Below are positions 1-12,233 of a DNA stretch of 64,000 nt, piece by piece. The translations under genes were made by a program, and so were the position numbers. The DNA is from Coccinella septempunctata (taxonomy: Eukaryota; Arthropoda; Insecta; Coleoptera; Coccinellidae). The stretch lies in contig NC_058190.1 in assembly GCF_907165205.1 (NCBI RefSeq), positions 41,218,116 to 41,282,115 on the forward strand, read 5' to 3'. Positions within the stretch are counted from its first letter, which is position 1. Each line of letters starts with the position of its first letter. The notes below the pieces were generated by a model. The model saw only the letters and a program-made list of their open reading frames with translations. It was not told the DNA's origin and did not search any database.

Positions 1-452
1 CTTCAGTTTTTTGGGATTGCCATGGAGTAATCATGATTGATTTTTTGGATAAGGGTAGAACAATAACCGGAGATTACTATTCGACATTACTGACCACTCT
101 ACAGGAAAAAAATCAAAGCGAAAAGACGCGGAAAGCTATCCAAAGGTGTTTTGTTTTTGCAGGACAACGCCCCTGCACGCAAATCTCATGTTGCCATGCA
201 AAAAATTTGTGTTTTAGGGTTTGAATTACTAGAAAACCCCCCTTATTCACCAGATTTGGCTCCATCCGACTATCATCTCTTTCCTCAACTGAAAAAAAGT
301 TTAAAAGGTAAATTTTCTTCCAACGAGGAGGTAATAAAAGCTGTGGAGGTCTGGTTAGCAGAGCAAGAAGAAACATTTTTTTGAAAGTTCTAGAGACGTT
401 GCAGGTTCGCTGTAATAAATGTATTCAATTAAGAGGAGAATATGTTGAGTAA
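1..452 (+). pseudogene. mariner transposase remnant, C-terminal half
   Basis: The reading matches the DDE catalytic domain of copy 3 in this window. The second catalytic Asp is in LQDNAPA and the third in the motif YSPDLAPSDYHLF; 34 residues separate them, which defines mariner D34D transposases. A frameshift in the A-rich stretch near 105-115 splits the frame (the first piece reads on from about 33, the second from 151). A second frame break after the residues EETFF near 384 separates the C-terminal tail, and the natural stop would be 450-452. The protein would cut and paste the element in the nucleus, but this copy cannot make it. Confidence 0.85.
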
Positions 453-520
453 TAAAATATTTTGACATTGAAATTTTGTTTGGTTCTATAGTAGGCTAAG
501 AATTTTTCAATATATCCTCG
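1..520 (+). mobile_element. mariner copy 1, 3' part (5' cut by window edge)
   Basis: This is the right-hand part of a D34D mariner. It ends in the terminal repeat around 492-520, followed by a TA at 521-522, as expected for a mariner target site. The same terminal sequence appears inverted at 1084, where copy 2 begins, so the two copies lie tail to tail. The left half lies outside the window. Confidence 0.88.
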
Positions 521-1083
521 TATACTGTGAATCCAATACTTCCAATATTGTGTTCCGATGCGTTAATGAACTTGACACTTGATGAACCTTATTGTGAGTA
601 CCTAAATAAAGGCTACAGAAGTCTAAACATTTTCCCATTCACCGAGGAAATTCCAACTCTTCTACACCTTTGTTCGATTGGGGTTTTCAGATCCGATCAA
701 AGCGAGAGGTTTCATCAAAATGTTGTCGTTTCACCATTATCTAACATGTTGTCGCCCCATAATAGAATTTGCCACACAGTATCAAACCTCTTGGAGCCAC
801 TCTCGGTAATCCGCTATCACTACATCGGATGAAATCGAATCTGGAATTCTCGTTATATACCTGGATTCTCGCCTCCTAAGGAATGGAATATATTTGAATA
901 AGTCTTTCCACTCGAAGAAATTCGGTGATTCCGGGGTTCAATCTGATATCCGTATCTGCGTAGTCGGACGTCGACGTTTTGGAAAGTTCATTTTACGGAA
1001 AAATTCCGTTGACTTGTTAATGGAATACGAAATTCTTGAGAGCGTTAGCTGAGAGTCTAGTAACAGAAGCTTGAAAAAAGGTA
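521..1083. other. spacer between two tail-to-tail mariners, no gene recognised
   Basis: About 560 bp of mixed composition. A 101-codon frame at 527-832 begins with GTG right at the mariner edge and resembles no family I know. The part from 830 to 1030 is richer in CpG than its surroundings. No repeat or RNA gene is visible. Confidence 0.5.
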
Positions 1084-2313
1084 CGAGGATATATTGAAAA
1101 ATTCTTAGCCTACTATAAAATCAAACAAAATTTCAATGTCCAAATATTTTTCTCTTAATTGGATACATTTATTACAGCGACCCTGCAACGTCTCTAGACC
1201 TTTAAAAAAAAGTTTCTTCTGGCTCTGCTAACCAGATCTACACAGCTTTTTTTTACATTCTTGTTGGAAGAAAATTTACGACCTCTTAAACATTTTTTCA
1301 GTTGAGGAAAGAGATGATAGTCGGATGGAGCCAAATCTGTTGAATAAGTTCTAGTAATTCAAACCGTAAATCACGAATTTTTTGCATGGTAACATGAGAT
1401 TTGTGTGCGGGGGCGTTGTCCTTCTCTTTAATTTTTTCCCGTAGAGTGGTGAGTAATGTCGAATAGTAATCTCCGGATATTTTTCTACCCTTATCCAAAA
1501 AATCAATCATGATTATTCCATGGCAATCCAAAAAAACCGAAGCAAGAATTTTTATAGCAGATTTTTGGACACGAAAATTCTTAGGTCTTAGAGAACCAGA
1601 GTGTCGCCATTCCATCGATTGTTGCTTTGTTTCTGAATCGTAGAAATGTACCCAAATCTCATCCATAGTAACAATTCGGTTTAAAAAGTCTACATAGTTT
1701 TCAAATCGAGCACAGATCGAACGCGATGCTTCTACCCTTTCACGCTTTTGGTCAACATTCAAACATTTGGGGATCCATGTTGCAGCAATTTTTCTCATGT
1801 CCAAATTGACGTGAACTATATGATGAACGCGTTCGTATGAAATATTCAGTGCTTCAGATATCCGTTTTAGCCCAATTCGACGGTCTGATAAAATGATGTC
1901 ATGAACTGCATCGATATTTTCGGGGAATGACAAAAAAACTGGCTTTCCCAATCGGTCATCATCTTCAATGGAAAATTTACCTCTTTCGAAGCTTGCAGTC
2001 CAATTTTTCACGGTCGCATAAGAAGGACATTGACTACCAAGGGTATCAGATAAGCATATCTTTGTAAATCTGCTTACCTCTTAACCCTTTTAAATGCATG
2101 TACTTGATGATGGCTCGATACTCCAATTTTTCGATTTTCACAATTTCGGTGGACATCTCCTTTATTTTAATTCATTGCGTAACACTGGTTCAATTTTTTT
2201 ACCTCAAACTTCACACTGATAGTTCTTATGAGTTATTGTTCGTTGCTATGATAACGCAATATTTTTTTAAGCATGGAACTGGTCTAGGCCAAATAGATAT
2301 CAATACATCCTTG
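1084..2313 (-). mobile_element. mariner copy 2, full length but degenerate
   Basis: Both terminal repeats are present: CGAGGATATATTG at 1084 and its diverged complement ending CAATACATCCTTG at 2313. TA lies immediately outside each end (1082-1083 and 2314-2315), so the target-site duplication is intact. The element is about 1.23 kb, slightly short of copy 3 (1.29 kb) because of internal deletions. Confidence 0.9.
1160..2156 (-). pseudogene. mariner transposase, broken
   Basis: The start ATG is at 2156 (minus strand), giving the same N-terminus MSTEIVKIEKLEY as copies 3 and 4, followed by the paired helix-turn-helix region. A frame break lies near 2030-2050, and the long open stretch runs from 2011 to 1298. 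The first catalytic Asp is kept (VTMDEIW). An in-frame deletion of about 39 nt at 1421 removes 13 residues just before the second catalytic Asp, apparently between short AAGAC-like direct repeats. A further small deletion near 1345 shifts the frame before the third Asp. The copy cannot encode an active enzyme. Confidence 0.87.
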
Positions 2314-3566
2314 TATAATCGAGGAAGCTCAATGAGTGAATCAAGAAGAACGGAAAGCCAAATGATCAGCTTTGTTCTAGATTTGAATCTGCTTTACAAC
2401 TTATTGATTCAGCTGAGCCAAATTGTCCTCAGGGGAGAAATGGAAGTCCACCCAAAATACACTGTTCAACAATTGATTGGGATCACATACTTTATTCGTG
2501 ACTTTTGTTAAGTTATTTGTAAAATCTATCAAACATATGTTTTTTTAGGATAAACTGCGATATTTTATGTTATCTTCATCATATTGTTTTATCAATTATC
2601 AAACTCTCGCCCTCTGAAAATATTAAATAATTGAAGTATTTGTTGCTGAATATGTTTTTCTCTTCTTCAAACGCATAAGTTGAATAGACAATTATTGAAG
2701 AAATGGAAGCCAAATCGATGCACCTATTTTTTTCTCTAAAATTCTTCCTTTCTTGATTCTTTCTGAAAAAACAGGAATATTAACTGAACATCTCTGATAA
2801 TCTGAAATCTGACCGAAATAAACATGTTGAAGTGAATATTCCTGAAATAAATTGATGGTCAGTGATCCCTATTAACTGTTGAACAGAGTATATAATAATA
2901 ATAACAGACATGATTTTCCATTCAGAATTCACAACGTTAGAAAATAATCATATCAAAATCAAGAGATTACATATGATTAGGTTGGCATACTTGGAACAAC
3001 GGGTACTCCAAGTTCCCACTAATCCCATCCCATTATACCATTCAATCACTTTGAAATTCTATCAATCCCACTACAGAAATCCGAAATATCAAAACGAATC
3101 GCAGCTCTCGAATAATCAATATATGGAAGCTCCGAATCTGAAGCAGCGAATTTCCGCACAAAACAAACTGCTCATCAGGATTTTGAAGCCCTTTGGTTTC
3201 CAGATATAAATATCTTTTTTCTGGCCAACGCCGAAGGAGCATTAGATAATCCGGAATAAATTATTCAGCCTCCTGCTTTCCTTGGAAGTTTGTACATTTT
3301 TACGAAACGTTTCTGTAAATCCAGACTGAATTAAATGCAAAGGGAATAAATTACTGCTTCGCGAATTCAATTCTACTCGTCTGGAATTTAATTTGCATAA
3401 CACTGCTGGATTCTTCAGCCTATTTGCCGCATAGGTGGTTAATCCAGGACAAAATACCCATAATACTAAGATGGAGTACCGTACGAAAGTTATAGGATGA
3501 GTTATAGGATAGTTGAATTAAGTTGAATTTACAATTATATCGAGTGCTATACCAATATTCTGTATA
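2314..3566. other. no gene recognised
   Basis: AT-rich DNA between mariner copy 2 and the next element. The frame 2098-2511 begins antisense inside the mariner and continues into this stretch, and the frame 2910-3209 has no recognisable domain; both look like chance frames. I see nothing else here. Confidence 0.5.
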
Positions 3567-5240
3567 CAGTGTGTTTTCAAAGATGAGCCTCTTTTTTGGC
3601 AGAAGGTATAACACTTCAAAATAAGTCGTTTCACCAATAATTGTCTATATAAAACATTCAAGATGGCGTAGATACAACAAAAGTTCATTGAATCTCAAGT
3701 ACGGGACTGTGGAAGGTGACTACGGCTTCGGAAAAACGAAACAAAACATAAACATATGGCTGGACAATGAATGGTTCAGTACCAAGTTCATCGGATTAAA
3801 GGAATCAGGTGACTAGAGAGAATAATAATTGTTGTATGGTGCAATTTAGGGTGAAAAAAAATGTAGAAAATGGAGGCAGTTTCTGAAAGTGCTTATGTTA
3901 GTTATGTTGAAAGAGTGCTATGATGTTTTCCCATTTCATCCCATTTTTACGACGATTGTTGGAATGTTCGAACAAGAAGATTGTGATGCCCATTGTAAAA
4001 AATTCGTGAATTAGGGGAGAGTGGGGTAATTGGGAACGGCGGGTAATTGGGAACAGCTAGATAAAAAATACTTCCTCATGTGCGACACTGTCTTCAACAT
4101 TTTCAACGGATGCATCTGGCGATTCTCAGGGCTTACTCAAAAGTTGCGGCGATAAGTTGCATTTCCTGTTACAGTGAGTCGATGAATGGATTCCGCATTT
4201 CAACTATATTTTTTTCGTGTGTTAATAATAATTGTAACTATCTTATTTTGAAGTTTAGAGGTGCCATATTTTGTTGATTCCATACTGGTACTATGTTTTT
4301 CCAAAACCTACGTGATTTGAAGTTGAAAGAAAATGGGTAAGTGAATGCCAGCCATTTTTAATTCTTTTGATAACTTGGGGTTTTTAGGAACGATGTCAGG
4401 TGGGTAATTGGGAACGTTCCTTATATCCCTTGTATTCCCAATTACACAGAAGAAGAATTTTTCTGCATAATTTGCTATGTAAAGTATGAAGCCCCACCAA
4501 TGGAGGATTGGATCATATGAGATACCTGTAAACTAGGGGCACATGAAAAATGTACTGCAGTAGAAACAAGACGTGGATACTTGTGTGATATGTGCCACTT
4601 CTAATTATTTTTATTTGCTCCAGGACTCTTCACAATTACCCCATAGGGTGTCGGGTAAATAGAAACGATAGTATTTTTTGATTTCGTTGATATGTTTTAG
4701 GAAACGTTGATTTTTTATAGTTTTTTGTTTCCGATTAGTACATAAATGAGCAAAGTTCATTTTTCAATGGAAGTTTAATACTTTAAGTGATTTTTTGTAT
4801 AATTTTTCAGCGTTTGAAATTAAGTGTTCCCAATTCCCCCACTTTCCCCTACATAAACGAATTTTATTGGTGAGATTTTGAAGTAATATTTTTTTCACAC
4901 TTGCGTCCTAAGTCTCTTCTGTCAGCTGATATCGTAATGAGCCATTCCATAAAATCGTGTAAGTTACTGAAAATAATGAGAAGAGAACGTTAATATCGAA
5001 CGTGCCAATATCCTAAACGAAATCACATGGTCGAATGGATAAGTTTTTTCCATTGCTTTTCGATAACTCAACTAACAAACGGTCTAGGGTCGTTTTAGGA
5101 TCTATTTCAGTAATCATTTTCAACTTTTTTTTTTACTTTGTCATTTTGAAAGTTTTGTATAGGGGATTTTTGGTGAAACGCTTCATTTTGACCAGTTCTA
5201 CCTTCTGTTAAAAAGAAGCCTTACCTTCAAACACACCCTG
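3567..5240. mobile_element. inverted-repeat element family F1, copy A, interrupted by a MITE
   Basis: The outer ends are TA then CAGTGTGTTTTC at 3567 and the complement ending ACACACCCTG at 5240 followed by TA. The subterminal repeats (AGAAGGTATAAC at left, GTTCTACCTTCTGTT at right) pair over roughly 90 bp. Without the 836-bp insertion at 4014-4849 the element is about 836 bp, close to the second copy at 47949-48816, and the two align through their unique centre (shared word TACGGGACTGTGGAAGG). No coding frame is present, so it is non-autonomous. Confidence 0.8.
4014..4849. mobile_element. MITE family B (GGGTAATTGGGAAC words)
   Basis: The terminal inverted repeats are about 25 bp: GGGGAGAGTGGGGTAATTGG at left and CCAATTCCCCCACTTTCCCC at right, with TA on both sides (4012-4013, 4850-4851). 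The word GGGTAATTGGGAAC recurs at 4024-4037, 4041-4054 and 4402-4415. Inverted or degraded copies lie near 4435, 4633 and 4653, and one ends at 4840. The first two are 17 bp apart. The insertion splits the F1 element, whose other copy at 48 kb preserves the empty site. There is no coding frame. TA duplication fits the Tc1/mariner/pogo supergroup, but which enzyme moved it is unknown. Confidence 0.85.
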
Positions 5241-8200
5241 TATTTCAGGTGGTGATTATTGAGGTCAAAATATGAAGAAAAATCTGGTGGGAAAAAACTT
5301 ACTGATTCTGGTCATTCAAAATTGAAATTGTATTCGAAGAAATAGACATTTTTGAAGAAAAAAGGCACCTGAAACCGTTCCATAGCACCATTCTCGAAAA
5401 AAAAGTGATTTTGTGATGATCTATCCCATTGACGACACAATCATAAAACAAGAAAATTGTGTGGGACTTTTGTAGATTCCTATGTCTCAAAAATAATCTG
5501 GATTGATAAGAATGGTGCCATATTCGAATCAAAAAATGGCTGATATTTATGAAAAGCTGATAGAAACTTGCGTTATGTTAGACGATTCTATAATGAAGCA
5601 TGTGACTATGGTTAAGATCGTTTTACCCCTACGGTTGAATATGAAGAAGCCGTTTTGAAGTTGCAGCAGCAACTAACATCAGTGTGCGACATATTCCGAT
5701 ACAAAAAATAACTGTGTGCAGAAGGTTCAAGCCCCAAAACCTGAAGACTTTCCAGCAATATTGGAATAGTATTATTGGTTACCAGAGAAGTAACCAATAA
5801 GAACACTAAATGTTGACTTCGCGAACAATATTCTTTTCACTGAGCAACTCGGATTCACAAGAGATGGTGTATCTAGTCAATTTTCATAATACCCATGGGT
5901 ATTATGTCCTTACCTGCAGGTAAGGACAGACGCCCTAACTATATTGCATTCAAAATGTCATTAGGACGCCAAAATACTGACTTTATTCTTTCTGACAATG
6001 GAAACTGAGTTGTGTCACAGATTTTATCTGATTAATTAGAACGAAATATGAAAAAAAATGTGGCTATATTATAATTCAATAAATCATCGTTCAATAAACT
6101 GAAGATCAGATTAGCCAGTCTAATGACACTTGTGGACGAACTCTATCGGTCACATGATCTCGGGTGGATCAATTAACTTGAGACTCTACAATATCGTCTA
6201 ATAGCTAATTTTCATCAGCATACACGCCTGCACTATCGTGATCGAATTGAGTTCATTTGTTGTTATTAGAACCCAGAATCAGAGTTTAGTTAATTGGTTG
6301 GACCTTCTGCTTATTATGGATTCTCTGTGATGTTTTATTCAGAGGATAACAGTGGCAACTTACGGACGGCTCTGATATAATCTGGACTAGATCTGCGAAG
6401 CGATACTATCAATTATGAAACTGTCGTTTGCTTTGTTTTCACTGGACATTGTATTAATGATAAAGCATAACATATTTACATTCATCATGGTTCATTTTGT
6501 TCGATTTTTTAGGGAAATTAGGGTTGAATTTTCATTTTAATTAATAACCTATTCATCTCTATATGTGAAAGTGTCAAAATTTTAAATAATCACAATATCG
6601 ATATTTCACGTTCGGATAGATTAATTTAGTTGGAGCCAGAAGTATTTTTATTTTTCATGCAAGAGCATAGAAAATTTCGAGAGCTTTTTCAATTTGTGAA
6701 CAATCGTAGGTATAGGTGGTAACCATCAGATATGAATGAGAACTATGGAAAAACTATTTAATTTAAAAAATTTAATCATCTGCTCTAGATGACCTCTTTT
6801 TTTCAGTCATAAAAATAATTATAATCATCTACGAGGAGAATAGCTACTGGTATATCTATGAGAGATGGTTTCCCAACATAAGGGTCCTGTAGCATTCCTC
6901 GAACAACTGAAGAACAGAAGAATCATCACTTGGAAGACTGGACCTGGTCGAAAGACCCTCCCAGTCAAAAGTAAGATTTGGCTATTATTAATTTACTACT
7001 GAAGGAATTTCTTACGACGAGGGTGATCGGTGATCCTCTACTAAGATCAGCAGAAGATTTTTGACGCAGAGATGATATTCCTACCAGTGCAATCGAAGGG
7101 CAAGTTATGAACCTATAATTATTCATTTTTTTCTTCATTCATCATCAAGTCTTCGAATAAGTTTGGATGAACTCTTTATTATTCACTTTTTTCCTCGTTT
7201 TCTGCTCTGTTTCTTTGTTTCAGATATTATTTCGAAATGGAAAGAGGATAAAGAAATGTTTATATCAATGGAAAAGAAGCCCTTCAGTTTTAAAAGCTTA
7301 TTCTGCAAAAATTGTCATCTCTACACTACTCACGGGGAGACGGGGTTTTTTTACTGAGGTTTTTCCCTAAGCTTTTGTATCATACTCCTTTAATCTTGGA
7401 AATTATAAGTTTTGATAATAAGCTTTGCCACCCCTGTAAACCTGACACTGAAGTTTTTCCAAGCTTCAGATGTTTCATTTTGAACTTGGAAAAAACACCA
7501 AAAATAATAGTCTTTGACTATTATTGCTAGTTTTATTTGAGGCACCCTGTACAACGAGAAGAATGAATAAAAAAAGGAAAAGTATCTCGAACAAAATAAA
7601 GAGGAGTCTCTCTTTCTTCATTCAAAAAGCCCCTATAGAGAAAAAGAAGAAACATAATGTAGGTACAGGGATTTCCATCCACAGCTGAGAGAGCTTATTG
7701 TATTGTTACTAGCTTCTCTTTCAGCTTCACCATTTCGGCCTTTCAAAAAAAAAAACGGGCAATGAAAACGCACACGCTCTCTCAGTTCAACGCCAATCCA
7801 ACAATTGTCCCTCCGAATGAAACCTGCCGTGGAAACAATAAACTCAAAAGTGAGTGCTGCTCACATTCGAAATGATGTGAATTCCGCGTGAGCCATTTCA
7901 ATTGTGCTCGAAAATGCGAGACACAGAGCTCTGTTTTCGGGAATGTTAATTCGGTTTGAACCACATCAGAACATCGGATTGACAGTTGGTCTGCCACTTA
8001 AACTTACACAATATAAATTGTATCATGCAATGAATGTATGCGTAATTGAAATGCAAATAATTGCAGTCGGCGTCCTGCAGCTCTAACTGGCAGGACGTAA
8101 TGATGAAACCTTCTGGTAATGTCAACGTCCTAACTTTATTTGGTAGTTTCTGAATTGTTGAAATGATTTAACCGATTTGGATAGAGCCGATGAACAAGTT

Positions 8201-8556
8201 CATCAACTTTGGATCGTTAGGGTGTTAGGCCAATGCGGGGTTCGAAGATTCGCACAATGAAAAACTGCAAGCTACAAGATCTACAGAATATATCTCCCAC
8301 TGTTGCGACGGCCACATCACTTATCGACCCACTAGTTGATTGAGTGTTCCTTTCAAAATTTCAGAAAGGCTTATTTCTTTTAGGGTTGAATCGACGCATT
8401 CCAAAATGGTCAAGAGGGTTTCAGGAAGAATATAAATTGTAGTAATAAGGTTCTGAACCTCACCCACCACTTTCATTGAAGCAGGTTTCAATAATAAAAA
8501 GGATTTATATGAGCATGTGATGCAGTATGCAGGGATGGTGGATTTTCAAACTTTAT
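5241..8556. other. no gene recognised; contains twin palindromes
   Basis: About 3.3 kb of AT-rich DNA without a recognisable gene. It holds two adjoining perfect 22-bp palindromes (5885-5927, listed separately) and a solitary CACCCTGTA element end near 7545. The short frames at 7163-7530 and 7782-8086 overlap one another on different strands and look like chance. Confidence 0.5.
5885..5927. repeat. two adjoining perfect 22-bp palindromes
   Basis: Positions 5885-5906 read the same on both strands around the centre CCCATGGG. Positions 5906-5927 do the same around CCTGCAGG. They share base 5906. Neither has a spacer or a mismatch. They are not at the end of any element I can delimit. They could be paired protein-binding sites or a relic of hairpin resolution. 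Confidence 0.75.
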
Positions 8557-9523
8557 ACAGGGTGTCTGTAAACAAATGCGAAGGACTTAGGGAGATGATT
8601 CCTCGTTGAAAATAAGCAGGGGTAGTTCCTATACATTTTTTTCGAATTCGACCTCCCTTCCAAGATACAGCCTTTGGAAGGCGATGGCGAGTTGGCAGTT
8701 TTTGATTTTTTTTACAGGTTCTGAAAAACACTGAGTCATAAAACTATACATAATATAAAGCTCTAAGTAGATGTTACTCACACAATTTTTTGTAGATCTC
8801 ATAACTTTATTTTTAGGGGTTGAAAATAACAAACCCTTATGATTTTCCCTCAGAATTGTTTTCAAGGGATGGGTTTTCGAAAAATAAAATTCTCTTATGG
8901 TTTCCCATTCAATTCTGGAGGAAAAAAGTCTTTTGCAAAATTGCGATACAATCGATACTTTTCTCGGGATAAATAAAAACTTACAAGCAGTTCTGATCAC
9001 TGTTCATTCCATTTCATAGTATGTATTCAATAGAATGACCTCCCACTAAAATACATGCATCAACTCTCTGCCTCATAGACCTTTCGTATACTGCTTGTAA
9101 GTTTTTATTTATTCCGAGAAAAGTATCGTCTGTATCGAAATTTTGCAAGAGACTTTGTTCTCCAGAATTGAATAGGAAACCATAAGAGAATTTTATTTTT
9201 CGAAAATCTATCCCACGAAAACAATTTCTGAAGGAATATCATAAGGGGTTTTTATTTTCAACCCCTAATTATAATAAAGTTATTGAAATCTGAAAAAAAG
9301 TGTGTGAGTAACATCTACTTAGTGCTTCATATTGTGTGATTTATGACACAGTATTTTTTAGAACCTGTAAAAAAATTGAAAACTGTCAACTCGTCATCGC
9401 CTTCCAAAGGCTGTATCTTGGAAAGGAAGTCGATAAAAAAAAAATGTTTAGGAACTACCCCTGCTTATTTTCATCGAGGAATCATCTCCCTAAGTCCTTC
9501 GCATTTGTTTACAGATACCCTGT
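8557..9523. mobile_element. foldback element F2, 967 bp hairpin
   Basis: The left arm 8557-8990 and right arm 9091-9523 are near-complementary along their whole length, leaving a loop of about 100 nt. The outer tips are TATACAGGGTGTCTGTAAAC and its complement GTTTACAGATACCCTGTATA. Small insertions and substitutions in the arms show the copy is old. The frames listed by any ORF finder here (for example 8629-9000 and 9343-9663) are translations of the two arms, not genes. Confidence 0.88.
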
Positions 9524-10944
9524 ATACATCTGAAGTGTGGAAAGATGGTTCGCTATATAGAAAATTGTGCGTAGTTTTCGGAAATTCTTCTTTGGAAAGT
9601 AACTTCAGTCCAGAATATCTAGCGGTTAAGCTAGCCCCGTTTGGGTTAATAGTGGTCATGTGAGAAAAATTGATACACAGCTAAATCTTTCCATGAGAAT
9701 TATAAAATTATTTTTCCATGAGAGTGATTTTTAAATTTGGACAGAAAATTTTATTGCCATAAGTAGTGAATAAAAAGATTAGCCGATTAGTTTCAAATTT
9801 GGTATTTTTTTTGGAATTATATAAAATGAAAAACCTTAACAAGAACGCCTTTGTAAGAAATCGATAACAGGAAACGAATTTTTTTTTTCAAGTTGAACTG
9901 TTGTGAGTATATCTCATCTGTATAACATTCATAAAAAATCTGAGCTCAGATTCAAAACCTACTAGAAAAATCATAATATATAATAATATCATAGAACTAT
10001 CACTATGAATACATATTTAAATGATAATAACACTTTCTAGATGAGCTTGCATTGTTGTAGTAGAGTAACTCGATTTGGGAATTTTCGATTGGCTGAACAA
10101 TAATCATTTTTGAAAATTCAGCCAGTTGAGTACGTCCATTACTTTCCATATCCATTTCCCATGTAACGTGCATATCGTAAAATGAATATTTCTGCTCTGC
10201 CACAGATCAGTTCTCGCGAAATTCGATTTCAGATCAAAAACACACAGGGCCCGTATCCATTATTAATTTTTCATTGTCATAAAATTCATTGATCATTTAT
10301 AGCAACGACTGATTCGAATTTTATTGTCTATATAATTAGAGCCGCGCTCATATTATGATTAATTCACAAAGGCAACCTTCATTACCATGGAATGATTATG
10401 ATGAAACACCGAGTCCCATCCAGGGCTGAATTTCAGATTCTATTGTGCATCGAAACCATAAATTTCGTGATATTGCTTGTTGAAAGTGATTTTATCGCGA
10501 ATTTTGGGGGCGAATAGAAAAATTAATAGTAGTTCAAACATATAACGTTTACCCTTTAATATATCTGGATGTTCGTATGAATCGTAAAGAATTTAGATGA
10601 TTAAATGCATTGAACTATGCAGGTAGTTTCAGTAATATCCTCATACGTAAATTATTATTAGTACGAATTTGGACTGAAATATGTATGTCAATTTGATAAA
10701 GCCACAAGCAGAGACTACAGCACAGATTTGAGTTACAAAACGTATTTGAAAGCATGCAGATCATCCCCCAACAATTTTATTTAATTGCAGTTTCAATAAA
10801 AAAATAAAACAGCAGTCTTAAAAGTGGAAAGCAAGCTGTTCTCCTGTCCGGTTTTTACTTCGACATATAACAGAATTTACTTTGATATAAATTGCACTAT
10901 ACAAGCGATAAGTATCAGTCTCCTAAGTAAGATTAAAATATATT
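9524..10944. other. no gene recognised
   Basis: AT-rich sequence between the F2 hairpin and mariner copy 3. I see no gene, repeat or RNA. Confidence 0.5.
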
Positions 10945-12233
10945 CGAGGATGTATTGATATCTAGAGAGCCTAAATCAGTTCCATGCATAAAAAAAAATA
11001 CTGCGTTGCCATAGCAACGAACAGTAACGCATTAGAAGTGTCAGTGTGAAGTTAAAGGTCAAAAAAGTAAACCAGAGTTACGCAATAAATTAAAAGAAAG
11101 AAGATGTCCACCGAAATTGTGAAAATCGAAAAATTGGAGTATCGAGCCATCATCAATTACCTGTATTTAACAGGGTTAAGAGGTAAGCAGATTTACGAAG
11201 ATATGCTTGAAACCCTTGGTGATCAATGCCCTTCGTGCGACCGTGAAAAATTGGACTGCAAGTTTCAAAAGAGTCAAATTTTCCATTGAAGATGATGACC
11301 GATCGGAAAGGCCAGTTTCTGTGTCAGTCCCCGAAAATATCGATGCAGTTCATGACATGATTTTATCAGACCGTCGAAATGGACTAAAACGGATATCTGA
11401 AGCACTGGATATTTCATACGAACGCGTTCATCATATAGTTAACGTCAATTTGGACATGAGAAAAATTGCTGCAAAATAGATACCCAAATGTTTGAATGTT
11501 GACCAAAAACGTGCAATGGTAGAAGCATCGCGTTCGATCTGTGCTCGATTTGAAAACGATGTAGACTTCTTAAACCGAATTGTTACTATGGATGAGACTT
11601 GGGTACATTTCTACGATCCAAAAACAAAGCAACAATCTATGGAATGGCTACACTCTGGTTCACCAAGACCTAAGAAGTTTCGTGTCCAAAAATCTGCTGG
11701 AAAAGTTCTTGCTTCAGTATTTTGGGATGGCCATGGATTAATCATGATTGATTTTTTGGATAAGGGTACAGCAATAACCGGAGATATCTATTCGACATCA
11801 CTGACCACTCTACGGGAAAAAATCAAAGAGAAAAGACTCGGAAAGCTCTCCAAAGGTGTTTTGTTTTTGCAAGACAACTCCCCTGCACACAAATATCATG
11901 TTGCCATGCAAAATATTTGTGATTTAGGTTTTGAATTACTAGAACACCCCCCTTATTCACCAGATTTGACTCCATCCGACTTTCATCTCTTTTCTCAACT
12001 GAAAAAAAATTTAAAAGGTCGTAAATTTTCTTCCAACGAGGAGGTAATAAAAGCTGTGGAGGTCTGGTTTGCAGATCCAGAAGAAAAATTATTTTTGAAA
12101 GGTCTAGAGACGTTGCAGGTTTGCTGTAATAAATGTATCCGATTAAGAGGAGAATATGTTGAGTAATAACTTTGACATTGAAATTTTGTTTGCTTTTATA
12201 GTAGGCTAAGAATCAATCTGAAAGTACATCCTC
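10945..12233 (+). mobile_element. mariner copy 3, most complete copy
   Basis: The left end is CGAGGATGTATTG at 10945 and the right end is the complement finishing ACATCCTC at 12233. The right flank keeps TA, whereas the left flanking dinucleotide is TT, so one side has mutated. The length, about 1.29 kb, is normal for a mariner. Confidence 0.9.
11104..12166 (+). pseudogene. mariner D34D transposase, two lesions
   Basis: The frame starts at ATG 11104 and the natural stop is 12164-12166, giving about 350 codons, a usual mariner length. The order is an N-terminal paired helix-turn-helix region, then catalytic Asp 1 in VTMDETW, Asp 2 in LQDNSPA, and Asp 3 in the motif ending PSDFHLF, with 34 residues between the last two. 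Two defects break it. A 2-nt deletion near 11237 (TA missing relative to copy 4) shifts the frame, and a TAG at 11477-11479 replaces the Trp codon after IAAK. The catalytic half from 11492 to 12166 is fully open. The protein would bind the terminal repeats and move the element by cut and paste. Confidence 0.9.

Noticed and set aside
527..832. 101-codon frame between the first two mariners
   Set aside because: It begins with GTG at the mariner edge, has no recognisable motif and no start or splice context.
2098..2511. 137-codon frame
   Set aside because: Its first half is the antisense of mariner copy 2, so it cannot be a conserved gene; the rest matches nothing known.
8629..9663. frames of 95 to 123 codons on both strands
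   Set aside because: They are translations of the two complementary arms of the F2 hairpin.
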